This document shows, piece by piece, positions 45,101 through 53,006 of a stretch of DNA of 64,000 nt; the first letter of the stretch is position 1; every line of letters begins with the position of its first letter. The stretch is from Hufsiella ginkgonis. GTDB taxonomy: Bacteria; Bacteroidota; Bacteroidia; Sphingobacteriales; Sphingobacteriaceae. The DNA lies in NCBI RefSeq assembly GCF_009834915.1, contig NZ_WVHS01000004.1:434001-498000 (forward strand), given 5' to 3'. The notes below the pieces were generated by a model. That model did not search any database, was not told the origin of the DNA, and saw only the letters and a program-made list of their open reading frames with translations. The position numbers and the translations under genes were made by a program.

Positions 45101-46996
45101 CGTGTAACCCCGGTGGTGAACGGATGTCCCGGGCTGCCTTCGGAAGTTTTTGTTACGGTAGGGCCGATGCCCGCACTTACCTCGGATGTGGCAGCCACCT
45201 TATGCAATGACGTGGCCCCTAACTACGCGATCAGGCTTAACGTGGGGGAAGTAGATTTTAGCTGGAGCCGCGCCGCGGTGCCCGGTATTGCCAACCCTTC
45301 ACTCAACGATCAAAAAGCGCGGGTGATCCGGGAACAGTTGTTAAACATTTCGAATGCACCGGTGGCCGTAAAATACCTGGTCCGTGTAAATACGGCCGCC
45401 TGCGGAAGCACGTTGCTGCCCTATATCGTGACCGTAAACCCTTCGCACCAGATACTCAGCGCCTTAACAGGAACGATCTGCAGCGGCGAGCCGCAAAGTT
45501 ACTTCGCGAAATCTAATGTCGATTCTGCCATTTTTACCTGGAGCCGCGAACGTGTTGCCGGCATCAGCAACCCGGCAGTAAACAACCAGCGGTCTGCGCA
45601 CCTTACCGAGGCGCTGGTTAACACCACCGATGAACCGGTCATCGTCGACTACCGCTTTACAGCAACCGCCTACGGGTGCGTGGTGCGCGAATTCCACTAC
45701 CGGGTGACCGTTAAACCACAGCCGCGTATACCCGTAATCGTAAGCAACTCCCCGGTTTGCCATGGCAACCAAGCGGTATTTACAGTCCCGGAAGTGGCCG
45801 ATGCCGCCTATTCGTGGACCGGCCCCGGTGGATTTACCGCTACTTCCCGGCAGATCACGATTAATAACACAACTTCCGCCAATGCGGGAAAATATACGCT
45901 GACCGTTACCGTAAATGGCTGCAGTAACACTGCCAGCACCGTGCTTGCCGTAACGGAACCCCCGGTATCAAACGCAGGCGCGGACCAGCAGGTTTGCGCC
46001 TCCGTGAAAGAGGTACAGCTTACCGGAACGGTGAAAGACGGCTCCGGCGAAGGCCTTTGGACCACTGGCGGAAGCGGCACCTTCTGGCCGTCGGCAACTA
46101 CCCTGAACGCTGTTTACCGGCCCTCGCAGGCGGATACCGCGGCGCGCTCGGTGGTGCTCACGCTTACATCGATCAATAACCTGGGGTGCCAATCGTCGCC
46201 CTCCTCGATCACAATTACGTTCCAGCCTGCGCCTGTAGTACGCGCCGGTGGAGACCAGGAAGTATGCTCACAAAACACATCTGTTCCGCTTACCGGCGTC
46301 ATAGCGAATTCGCCGGGTGGCGTGTGGACGTCAACCGGCAGCGGCAGGTTCCAGCCGTCTAATACCGCTTTGAATGCGGCATACATTCCCAGCCAGGCAG
46401 ATATCAGGAAGGGAAGTGTGATACTGCGGCTTACCTCTACGGTTAACGGTTTCTGTTCCGCGTCATACGATGAGGCAAAGATCAGATTTATGCCCCCGCC
46501 TGCGCTAGATGCCGGCGAAAACAGGTTGCTGGCGCTCCATAAAACGCTGACGCTTCAGCCAAAAGTAAGCGATGAAAAGGTTACCTATCTTTGGTCGCCG
46601 AACGTGAACCTGAGCAGCAATACGGTAAAAAACCCTGTCGTAACCGGGGTGGCCGACCAATTGTACACCCTCACGGTAACCGATGTGCGCGGCTGCACCA
46701 GCACAGATACCGTTTTTGTGCGCGTACTCGATCCGCTTACCCTCCACAATACCTTTACGCCCAACGGCGACGGCATTAACGATACCTGGAATATCCCTGA
46801 GCTGGCGAAATACCCGGTAACCAAAATCAGCATCTTTAACCGGAGCGGGGAGATCGTATACGCCTCGGCAAATGCAACCCTGAAATGGGACGGCCAATAC
46901 AACGGGCAGCCGCTGCCTGTCGGCGTATATTATTACGTGATCGATACCCGGTTTGAGAGCAAGGTATTTTCCGGCTACATCACGCTGATCAGGTAG
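42194..46996 (+). CDS. Giant modular Ig-like surface protein with T9SS/gliding C-terminal domain
   Basis: A 1600-residue secreted protein. After a signal peptide (near NSFGQC) come six Ig-like modules of about 78 residues (Ig_7 type, each with C-x-G, a W-[FY] pair, GG and TYYV), then a different beta region (about 500-735), two more Ig_7 modules, three modules with MWSRAAV/FSWSRAAV-type cores, a PKD-like stretch and two related modules. The last 85 residues (NTFTPNGDGINDTW, KWDGQYNGQPLPVGVYYYVI) are the gliding-motility-associated C-terminal domain that directs type IX secretion. A role in adhesion or gliding is likely. No PorP/SprF partner gene lies next to it. Confidence 0.93.
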   Translation: MRRFWRRLICGPLVLTAINSFGQCQIPAPATRGASICQGNSATIAVTSTGDAFAWYDSPAGGNVLARTKNYNTAPLTETTTFYVEAVSDSCTSQRVPVTVTVNTPPALPDVNDVTICSGSSVSLSAKGPGGTYEWFTTPTGGSPFIRSPDFTTPALTATTIYYVQTTLGSCTSARKTVTVTVNPVPPLPQAAGVTICEGAAATLTATASSGTIHWLNALGDLAGTGESITTSLLTKSTTYYVQTLLNGCASELVPVTVTVNATPSPPTVAGAIICTGTSATLRAVAPGGTCQWFTTLSGGTPIATGQAFSTGVLTETTTYYVQTAVNGCISSREPVTVTVTGTVPLPQAAPVSVCTGSAATFTAAGSTGNYLWYNSASGGTPLGRGASFTTPPLSAAITYYVSAVTGDCQSDRVPVTVSLLSPPAAPQASNISVCANTAATLTATGSGGTIEWFETAAGGSPIATGAVFNVPPLESNKTYYAQVSGISCSSPRTPATVTIKTAPGGPLFLYSPRYYFTGGANPVPVINIPGGTFSTTSPGLVIDPATGRINIGASATGDHAVTYTVTYDGCTFTREQMIAINLPPGKLTYASPLCQYGGKAEAALEDGIRGAISAAPAGLVIDPFSGEIDLNRSAPGTYTITNNIPHAFTVTTVTILPRVAVNAGVDVTVIPGAAVTLHGTVSVTGTPVQWSGGQGAFSGISSLNPVYTPSATEKIAILYLTTTSARGVCGPLTDTVIINISLPPAVPDVITCYGNRAALHADSQRGTIRWFTAPTGGTAFYTGTDFVTPELTADQDYFVESVLFGVTSPRTKVTVKVQSQAATPSVSPVSVCYGQTATLRATGAGTYKWYDAAAGGNLISTSDVYVTPKLSTTITYYVEGATDGCQSPRVPVAVTVFPRSVITSGETAVTCSGQPLNYKLTANVADAGFMWSRAAVTGISNEAVTDQTGALIDEALINTTNQNVRVVYRVTPVVNGCPGLPSEVFVTVGPMPALTSDVAATLCNDVAPNYAIRLNVGEVDFSWSRAAVPGIANPSLNDQKARVIREQLLNISNAPVAVKYLVRVNTAACGSTLLPYIVTVNPSHQILSALTGTICSGEPQSYFAKSNVDSAIFTWSRERVAGISNPAVNNQRSAHLTEALVNTTDEPVIVDYRFTATAYGCVVREFHYRVTVKPQPRIPVIVSNSPVCHGNQAVFTVPEVADAAYSWTGPGGFTATSRQITINNTTSANAGKYTLTVTVNGCSNTASTVLAVTEPPVSNAGADQQVCASVKEVQLTGTVKDGSGEGLWTTGGSGTFWPSATTLNAVYRPSQADTAARSVVLTLTSINNLGCQSSPSSITITFQPAPVVRAGGDQEVCSQNTSVPLTGVIANSPGGVWTSTGSGRFQPSNTALNAAYIPSQADIRKGSVILRLTSTVNGFCSASYDEAKIRFMPPPALDAGENRLLALHKTLTLQPKVSDEKVTYLWSPNVNLSSNTVKNPVVTGVADQLYTLTVTDVRGCTSTDTVFVRVLDPLTLHNTFTPNGDGINDTWNIPELAKYPVTKISIFNRSGEIVYASANATLKWDGQYNGQPLPVGVYYYVIDTRFESKVFSGYITLIR

Positions 46997-47040
46997 TATA
47001 AATATTTAATAATATATACTCTATAGAATTAATAGATTAT

Positions 47041-47048
47041 TATATTTG
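47041..47048 (+). promoter_or_regulatory. -7 promoter element upstream of the tRNA-Cys pair
   Basis: TATATTTG matches TAnnTTTG exactly, 67 bp before the first tRNA, in an AT-rich stretch. Confidence 0.45.
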
Positions 47049-47083
47049 CAACGGTTAGTATTAATATATCAGCGTATGAGCGC

Positions 47084-47109
47084 ATCCCCCCGGTAGCTGC
47101 CGGGGGGAT
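47084..47109. terminator. Strong hairpin just before tRNA-Cys 1, possible terminator of the surface protein gene
   Basis: ATCCCCCCGG (47084-47093) pairs perfectly with CCGGGGGGAT (47100-47109). There is no T-run. It may end the adhesin transcript or mark the 5' leader removed during tRNA processing. Confidence 0.45.
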
Positions 47110-47114
47110 AACCC

Positions 47115-47185
47115 GGCCACATGACCGAGCGGTGAGGTGGAGGTCTGCAAAACCTTTTACGGCGGTTCAAATCCGCCTGTGGCCT
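47115..47185 (+). tRNA. tRNA-Cys (GCA)
   Basis: A full cloverleaf: acceptor GGCCACA with TGTGGCC (7 bp), anticodon stem GAGGT/ACCTT with loop CTGCAAA (anticodon GCA at 47147-47149), T-arm GGCGG-TTCAAAT-CCGCC and discriminator T at 47185. CCA is not encoded. Confidence 0.93.
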
Positions 47186-47198
47186 CAAAATATTACCA

Positions 47199-47270
47199 GG
47201 TGGAGTGGCCGAGCGGTGAGGCGAGGGTCTGCAAAACCCTCTACGGCGGTTCGAATCCGTCCTCACACCT
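47199..47270 (+). tRNA. Second tRNA-Cys (GCA), acceptor stem imperfect
   Basis: D-arm, anticodon loop CTGCAAA (GCA at 47231-47233) and T-arm (GGCGG-TTCGAAT-CCGTC, one wobble) are intact and very similar to tRNA-Cys 1, 13 bp upstream. The acceptor is not: 5' GGTGGAG pairs with 3' CTCACACC only if one A is bulged, otherwise there are three mismatches. It may be a weak, edited or dead copy. Confidence 0.65.
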
Positions 47271-47479
47271 CCTTGTATTAACCGATTGGCCGGAGGGATT
47301 CAGCATTTCCGGGATACGATGAAAAAGTTTCGTGCTTCCCCAACTAGTTTACCCGGTCCGTGATGCTCCCATCACCGGTTTCTTTTGTCGCGATATACCC
47401 CGAATTTGTCTTTTCCGCCCCTGTCGCCGTATGGCGGATAGGGTTACTTTTGAATCATCAATCACATAAACAAACGATC

Positions 47480-47917
47480 ATGGCATCAGTAAGCACGTAC
47501 CTCAATTTCCAGGAAACCACGGAAGAGGCATTCAATTTCTACAAATCAATTTTTGGCGGGGAGTTTTTCGGCCAGGGGATCATGCGCATGGGCGATACCC
47601 CTGCCTGTGAGGGCGCCCCGGAGATTTCGGAGAAGGATAAGAACCTGGTGATGCATGTGGAATTGCGCATCCTGGGTGTTCATTCCCTGATGGGCACCGA
47701 TTGTGTAGGCTCCTGGGGAATGCAGGCACAGCCAGGCAATAACATGCACATCAACCTGAGTCCCGACACGCGCGCAGAAACCAAACAGTTCTTCGACGCA
47801 CTTGCTGAGGACGGCAAAATAACCATGGAGCTCCAGGAAATGTTTTGGGGCGACTACTTTGGCAGCTGCACCGATAAATACGGCATTAACTGGATGTTTA
47901 ACTGCAGAGAGAAATAA
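47480..47917 (+). CDS. PhnB-like VOC-superfamily protein
   Basis: A 145-residue protein of the glyoxalase/bleomycin-resistance (VOC) superfamily, PhnB-like branch: YLNFQETTEEAFNFYKSIFGG at the start, MGTDC in the middle and WGDYFGSCTDKYGINWMFNC at the end. Such proteins bind small molecules or metals; function is uncertain. ATG 47480 was chosen over a longer frame because the domain starts there. TACTTTTG at 47445-47452 is a probable -7 element. Confidence 0.87.
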   Translation: MASVSTYLNFQETTEEAFNFYKSIFGGEFFGQGIMRMGDTPACEGAPEISEKDKNLVMHVELRILGVHSLMGTDCVGSWGMQAQPGNNMHINLSPDTRAETKQFFDALAEDGKITMELQEMFWGDYFGSCTDKYGINWMFNCREK

Positions 47918-48016
47918 GGCAGGCTAACAAGCGTCGGTTTACCGCGGAAGTACAGAGAGTTTGCTTAATTAAGCGCTCTTTGTGCCGCTTTTACTTTGTG
48001 TCGCTCCCTTCTCTCT

Positions 48017-48024
48017 TATCTTTG
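48017..48024 (+). promoter_or_regulatory. -7 promoter element of the SDR gene at 48043
   Basis: TATCTTTG, an exact TAnnTTTG match, 18 bp before ATG 48043. Confidence 0.5.
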
Positions 48025-48042
48025 GTGATCAACCTCACGCAA

Positions 48043-48807
48043 ATGACATTCGATTTCAGCGGTAAAACCGTACTTATTACCGGCGGCTCGCGCGGTATCG
48101 GCGCAGCAACGGCCCGGTTATTTGCCCGATGGGGCGCCACGGTGGTATTTACCTACCGGTCCGGCGAGGAGGCGGCCAAAGCGACCCTTGCCAGTCTCGG
48201 CGCCGCCAACCATGCTATGTACCGGTTAAATGTGGCCGATCCGGCAGGTGTGCAGCAGTTTTTTGCCGTCTTTGCGGCGCGTTATCAGAAAGCGGATATC
48301 CTGGTAAATAACGCAGGCATCTTTACTGAACATAAAATACTCGATACCGGCTATAACGACTGGCTGCAAAACTGGAACAATACCCTGCAGACCAACCTTA
48401 CCGGCGCCGCCAACATGTGTTATTTTGCGTCGCGGCTGATGGTTGAGCACGGTGGCGGCAAGATCATTAACATCTCGTCGCGCGGTGCATTCCGCGGCGA
48501 ACCCGACCACCCGGCATATGGCGCCAGCAAAGCGGGGTTGAACGCCATGAGCCAGTCGCTGGCCATCGCGTTGGCGCCGCACAACATCAGTGTGCACGTG
48601 ATCGCACCGGGTTTTGTGGAAACGGAGATGGCGGCAGAAACGCTGGAAGGTCCTTCGGGCGATCTCATTAAGAACCAGAGCCCTTTCGGCCGCGTGGCCA
48701 GGCCGGAAGAAGTGGCCGGATTGGTGGCGGTTTATGCCAGCAACGGGTTGGAGTTTACGAGCGGGGGGATTGCGGACCTGAATGGGGCATCCTATTTAAG
48801 GAGTTAA
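48043..48807 (+). CDS. SDR-family oxidoreductase (FabG-like)
   Basis: A 254-residue classical SDR: TGGSRGIG (about 12-19), NNAGIF, catalytic Ser in INISSRGAF, YGASK with catalytic Tyr and Lys, and a C-terminal GGIADLNGASY. It resembles 3-oxoacyl-ACP reductases and sugar or alcohol dehydrogenases; the real substrate is not visible. It stands alone, and the promoter at 48017 supports the start. Confidence 0.9.
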   Translation: MTFDFSGKTVLITGGSRGIGAATARLFARWGATVVFTYRSGEEAAKATLASLGAANHAMYRLNVADPAGVQQFFAVFAARYQKADILVNNAGIFTEHKILDTGYNDWLQNWNNTLQTNLTGAANMCYFASRLMVEHGGGKIINISSRGAFRGEPDHPAYGASKAGLNAMSQSLAIALAPHNISVHVIAPGFVETEMAAETLEGPSGDLIKNQSPFGRVARPEEVAGLVAVYASNGLEFTSGGIADLNGASYLRS

Positions 48808-48960
48808 TAAATGGAATATACCGCAACCCATTAACCGGCAAGCCTGGAATAAGACCGGCTGCACATCAAACAATCCTGCTATGCACCAGCGCATGGCCAC
48901 GATGATTCGTACTTTTTTTTACACGAACGTCATTTTTGCCTAGTTTTACGAAAAACCTTC

Positions 48961-49752
48961 ATGAAGATCGCGTTAGCCTCCCCACCGGTTCCTTCCTCTG
49001 TTAACGACGGGCTTTTGTGGCTCGAACGGCTCTCGAAAGAAGCCGCTGCACAACAGGCGAAGATCGTTTGTTTCCCGGAGTCGTACATACCCGGTTATCC
49101 GTTGGCAGAATATGCGGTAGAAGAAGCATCTGCCGAAAAACTGCAGTCCGCATTAAACCAGGCCTGTACCATTGCCTCGGAAAATAAGATCGCGATCATT
49201 TTGCCAATGGACTGGTACACGCCCAAAGGTTTGTTAAACATCGCCCATGTAATTTCCGGCACGGGCGAGCTGCTGGGTTACCAGTCGAAAAACCAGCTCG
49301 ACCCAACGGAAGACGCACGCTGGATCCCGGGAACTACACGCAATATTTTCGAAGCAGATGGCCTTAAATTCGGTATTACCATTTGCCACGAGGGATTTCG
49401 TTATCCCGAATCGGTAAGATGGGCGGCCCGCCGCGGGGCGAAGGTGGTATTTCACCCGCATTTCGCGGGAAGCGACCGCACCGGTATACTGCCCACGCAA
49501 TGGGGAAGCATGGACAACCCCTATTACGAAAAAGCGATGATGATGCGGGCGCTGGAAAATACGATCTATTTTGCGAGTGCCAATTATGCCTTCAGGTACC
49601 CCGAATCGGCCTCTTCCGTGCTGGGCCCGGATGGCGGCTGTATTGGATACCAGCCTTATGGGAAGCCGGGTGTGCTGGTAACAGAAATCGATCCGTTGCT
49701 GGCAACAGGATTACTGGCAGAAAGATTTAAACCGCTGCTGGTTAAGGATTAA
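48961..49752 (+). CDS. Carbon-nitrogen hydrolase (nitrilase superfamily)
   Basis: A 263-residue amidase/nitrilase-fold enzyme with the catalytic triad Glu40 (CFPESY), Lys110 (YQSKNQL) and Cys142 (TICHEGFRYPE). The family hydrolyses amides or nitriles. The length is usual. CATTTTTG (48931-48938) is a near-consensus -7 element. It is convergent with the AraC gene, 28 bp away, and could be unrelated to the hydroxyproline cluster. Confidence 0.9.
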   Translation: MKIALASPPVPSSVNDGLLWLERLSKEAAAQQAKIVCFPESYIPGYPLAEYAVEEASAEKLQSALNQACTIASENKIAIILPMDWYTPKGLLNIAHVISGTGELLGYQSKNQLDPTEDARWIPGTTRNIFEADGLKFGITICHEGFRYPESVRWAARRGAKVVFHPHFAGSDRTGILPTQWGSMDNPYYEKAMMMRALENTIYFASANYAFRYPESASSVLGPDGGCIGYQPYGKPGVLVTEIDPLLATGLLAERFKPLLVKD

Positions 49753-49780
49753 CCGGGCCGGGCGAAGAAACCAACCGTTA

Positions 49781-50662
49781 TCAGTTAACTTTTTGCGCAT
49801 AACTCTCCATAAACACCGAGGGCGAGTTACCGGTCACACTTTTAAAAACACGGTTAAAGTTGGTAATGCTATTAAATCCGCAGCTGTAAGCTACGGTAGA
49901 GATGCTTCCAAACCCGCCGTTGGTGAGCTTATTACAGGCCTCGTTGATGCGGATATTGTTCAGGAAGCTGATAAAGGTATGCCCGGTATGCTTCTTAAAG
50001 TAGCGGCAAAATGCCTGGGGCGTCATGTGCGCGGTGGCCGCCACATCCTCCAGCATCAGCGGCTTATTATAGTTTTTAAGAATATAGTTGTAAATGGTGC
50101 TGATCCGGATCCCCTCGCTTTCGCTGACGTGGTTCCCGGAGCGCTCAAAAGCGAGGGTGATCAGGTGCTCGCTCGCGGCCTGCAGCGTTTCCAGGAGCCG
50201 GATAAAGCTGATCACCTGTGAGGGCCCCTTCTGAAGCGCCACCTCGCTGATCATTGCCGATAACCTGGCTGTTAACCGTGATGGCGCCTTAAAGCCATGC
50301 TGCTGCTGGTTTACAAACGCGTGAAGTTTTTTCATCTCCGGGAGGTCCAGCAGGGATTGCAGGCGACCATCGGGGTCGAAAAACACCGTCAGCGCTTTGA
50401 TCGTTTTGTTGCTGCCCGGGACGAAATATTCGGGGTCACTTTTAAACAGGTGAGGCTGATTGGCGGCGAGCAGGTAAATTTCATTGGCCGCGAAGGTGTG
50501 CATGCTGGTACCGGCCACCAGCGTACCGGTCCCCTCAATAATCCACGTAAGCTGGGCTTCGCGGTGCCGGTGCAGGTACGGGTAAAAATGCGGAAGCACT
50601 TCCTCCTGGATGATGATCGTTCTGTCGTGCGCAACAGGCAGGGTGAATTGGAGGATCTTCAT
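49781..50662 (-). CDS. AraC-family regulator with cupin sensor, probable hydroxyproline regulator
   Basis: A 293-residue regulator. The N-terminal cupin (about 20-110) has HRHREAQL and EIYLLAANQPHLF; the C-terminal AraC HTH pair (about 190-290) shows MTPQAFCRYFKKHTGHTFISFL and STVAYSCGFNSITNFNRVFKSVTG (both given in part). It lies at the end of the minus-strand hydroxyproline gene set, 88 bp after it, with a long hairpin between. Control of that set is inferred from position. Confidence 0.9.
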   Translation of the reverse strand: MKILQFTLPVAHDRTIIIQEEVLPHFYPYLHRHREAQLTWIIEGTGTLVAGTSMHTFAANEIYLLAANQPHLFKSDPEYFVPGSNKTIKALTVFFDPDGRLQSLLDLPEMKKLHAFVNQQQHGFKAPSRLTARLSAMISEVALQKGPSQVISFIRLLETLQAASEHLITLAFERSGNHVSESEGIRISTIYNYILKNYNKPLMLEDVAATAHMTPQAFCRYFKKHTGHTFISFLNNIRINEACNKLTNGGFGSISTVAYSCGFNSITNFNRVFKSVTGNSPSVFMESYAQKVN

Positions 50663-50666
50663 GGTT

Positions 50667-50743
50667 CTCGCAAAGAACGCAAAGTTTCGCGGTTATTGTA
50701 TGGCGACAAATAAGAACCTGCGAAATTTTGCGTTCTGCGCGAG
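50667..50743. repeat. Long imperfect inverted repeat between dehydrogenase and AraC genes
   Basis: Left arm 50667-50690 and right arm 50720-50743 are 24 nt each with three mismatches, built on the word AACGCAAA and its complement. It resembles extragenic palindromes dispersed in some Bacteroidota genomes, and could end or attenuate the upstream transcript. Confidence 0.65.
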
Positions 50744-50750
50744 ACTCGTT

Positions 50751-51992
50751 TTACCTTTCCGGCGAGAACGCCCCAATATCCATCCCTGTTATTTCGCCTG
50801 CAATTACCTCACTCACCAGCTTTCCTGTTGCGGGACCAAGGCTTAGCCCCATCATTCCATGCCCGGTTGCGATAACCAGGTTACTTAGCCTGGCACTTCT
50901 CCCGATATAGGGCAGTCCGTCCGGGGAAGCCGGTCTGAATCCGTACCAGATATCTTTTTCCGCCGGCATTAACGGGCGTAATCCCGGGAAGTACTTCGGC
51001 ACTGCCTCTGCAATACCGCGAACCCGGTTCAGGTTCACCTGCCTGTTCAGTTTACCCAGTTCCATCGTCCCGCCGTACCTGATACTCCCATCCATAGGCG
51101 TAACGGCTACACGTGCCTCACACAAAAGTGCGGGGATCTGCAGCCGTCGCTTTGCGTCTTTCTCCATAAATGAGTATCCTTTCCCCGGCATCAGCGGGAT
51201 GTTCAGCCCAAACATGCGGCCAACTTCCGGCGACCACGAGCCGGCGGCTATTACGTATTCATCGGCTTCGAACTCCCTGCCCCCGGCTATTATTTTCCGG
51301 ATCCTGCCACCGGAAGAGATTACTTCCGACACGCCATGTTCTTCAACAACCACAACATCGTTTGCCACCAGGTTTTCCTGCAACAGGGCCATTAGCCGGT
51401 TGGGGGAAATATGTGCGTCGCAACGGTAATGTGCCGCACCCAACACATCGAGTTCCAGCCCCGGCTGCAGCGCGCGGCATCGGGCGGCGGAAAGGATCTC
51501 CATGTCTAACCCCAATGCCCTGCCGTTTGCCACCAGGTGAGCCTCTTCTTCGGCCGCCTGCTCCGTTTTGTAAAATGCGAGGATCCCCCGGTGTTTCAGC
51601 CCGAAATCGAAGCCGGGTTCCATGGCCAGTTCATCATACAGCCGTTTGCTGAGCAGTGAAAGATCGCGTAAGGGAACGGCCGATTGCTCCACGTGCCTGC
51701 TATTGGCATGTGCCAGGAATTTTAAGCCCCACGAAATCAACCGGAAATTTAACGACGGCTTTACATAAAAAGGGCTCTTCCGGTTAAACATCCAGCGGAT
51801 GCCCTGCTGTACCATGCCCGGGGCGGCCAGGGGCACAAAATGGCTCGGTACGATCATCCCGGCATTTCCGTACGAACAATTACCTTCTATCTTCCCTTTA
51901 TCGAGCACCGTAACCTCGTGCCCGGCGCGCCGCAGGTAATAAGACGAGCTGAGGCCTATGATCCCTCCGCCAATGATGATTACTTTTGCCAT
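50751..51992 (-). CDS. DadA-like FAD-dependent D-amino-acid (D-hydroxyproline) dehydrogenase
   Basis: A 413-residue flavoenzyme. The dinucleotide motif GGGIIGLSSSYYL opens it; KPSLNFRLISWGLKF and the C-terminal GFRPASPDGLPYIG and GHGMMGLSLGPATG belong to the DAO/DadA family. Placed 3 bp after a hydroxyproline epimerase gene, it most likely oxidises cis-4-hydroxy-D-proline to the pyrroline carboxylate used by the next enzyme. Confidence 0.9.
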   Translation of the reverse strand: MAKVIIIGGGIIGLSSSYYLRRAGHEVTVLDKGKIEGNCSYGNAGMIVPSHFVPLAAPGMVQQGIRWMFNRKSPFYVKPSLNFRLISWGLKFLAHANSRHVEQSAVPLRDLSLLSKRLYDELAMEPGFDFGLKHRGILAFYKTEQAAEEEAHLVANGRALGLDMEILSAARCRALQPGLELDVLGAAHYRCDAHISPNRLMALLQENLVANDVVVVEEHGVSEVISSGGRIRKIIAGGREFEADEYVIAAGSWSPEVGRMFGLNIPLMPGKGYSFMEKDAKRRLQIPALLCEARVAVTPMDGSIRYGGTMELGKLNRQVNLNRVRGIAEAVPKYFPGLRPLMPAEKDIWYGFRPASPDGLPYIGRSARLSNLVIATGHGMMGLSLGPATGKLVSEVIAGEITGMDIGAFSPER

Positions 51993-51995
51993 CCG

Positions 51996-52997
51996 TTAAA
52001 TTACCTGGAAACCGTAAGCATACGGATCCTCCGTATCAATGCTGATCTTATTGTAACCGTATACACGCGCCCAACCCGCCACACTCGGGATGATCGCGTC
52101 ACGTTCGCCGAGTTTTACCACATCTTCCACCACGCCGGTGAATTTGCTCCCGATAATGCTTTCGTGAATAAAGGCGTCGCCCTTCTTTAACCTTCCTTTA
52201 GCGAACCATTGAGCCATCCGTGCGGAAGTACCGGTGCCGCAGGGCGAGCGGTCGATCGCCTTATCGCCATAAAACACGGCGTTACGGGCGGTCGCATCCG
52301 CGGAAAGCGTGGCCCCGGCCCATAGGATATGCGAACAACCGTTGATCGTAGGATCATTGGGGTGCACGAATGAATACAGGCCGTTAATGCGTTTGCGCAA
52401 CTCGCGGCTCCACGATACCAGTTGCCCGGCCGTATAATGTTCCAGGCCGGGGAAGTTTTCCTGCGGATCGACAATTGCGTAGAAGTTACCGCCATACGAA
52501 ACGTCGACGGTTAATTTTCCCAGGTCAGGGCATTCCACTTCCAGGTTTTCGGCAGCGAGGTACGAAGGAACATTCGCCAGCTTTACGGAAGTAACTTTAC
52601 GGCCCTCCTGCTGGTATTCGATCAGCACCAGGCCGGCCGGCGCTTCCATACGTACCAGTCCCGGCTTTTTGGGAATGATCAATCCTTCCTCTATGGCGAT
52701 GGTGATGGTACCGATCGTGCCATGGCCGCACATAGGTAAGCAACCGCTGGTTTCGATAAACAATACAGCTATGTCATTTTCCGGGTTATGCGGAGGGTAT
52801 AATATGCTGCCCGACATCATGTCGTGTCCCCGGGGCTCGAACATCAAACCGGTCCTTATCCAGTCAAATTCCTTTAAAAAATGCTGCCGCTTTTCGCTCA
52901 TGTTGGCGCCATGCAGCTGCGGTCCTCCTTCCGCCACCAGGCGAACGGGGTTACCGCACGTATGCGCATCGATGCAGTTAAACAGGTGAATGGCCAT
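51996..52997 (-). CDS. 4-hydroxyproline epimerase (proline racemase family)
   Basis: A 333-residue racemase with both catalytic cysteines, Cys90 (MCGHGTIG) and Cys253 (SPCGTGTSA), as needed for epimerisation rather than dehydration. It converts trans-4-hydroxy-L-proline to cis-4-hydroxy-D-proline. The order with DadA-like and deaminase genes fixes the pathway. Confidence 0.92.
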   Translation of the reverse strand: MAIHLFNCIDAHTCGNPVRLVAEGGPQLHGANMSEKRQHFLKEFDWIRTGLMFEPRGHDMMSGSILYPPHNPENDIAVLFIETSGCLPMCGHGTIGTITIAIEEGLIIPKKPGLVRMEAPAGLVLIEYQQEGRKVTSVKLANVPSYLAAENLEVECPDLGKLTVDVSYGGNFYAIVDPQENFPGLEHYTAGQLVSWSRELRKRINGLYSFVHPNDPTINGCSHILWAGATLSADATARNAVFYGDKAIDRSPCGTGTSARMAQWFAKGRLKKGDAFIHESIIGSKFTGVVEDVVKLGERDAIIPSVAGWARVYGYNKISIDTEDPYAYGFQVI

Positions 52998-53006
52998 TAA
53001 TCGTTC

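Noticed and set aside
47137-47322. Small frame covering both tRNA genes
   Set aside because: Two tRNA cloverleaves with anticodon GCA explain the sequence.
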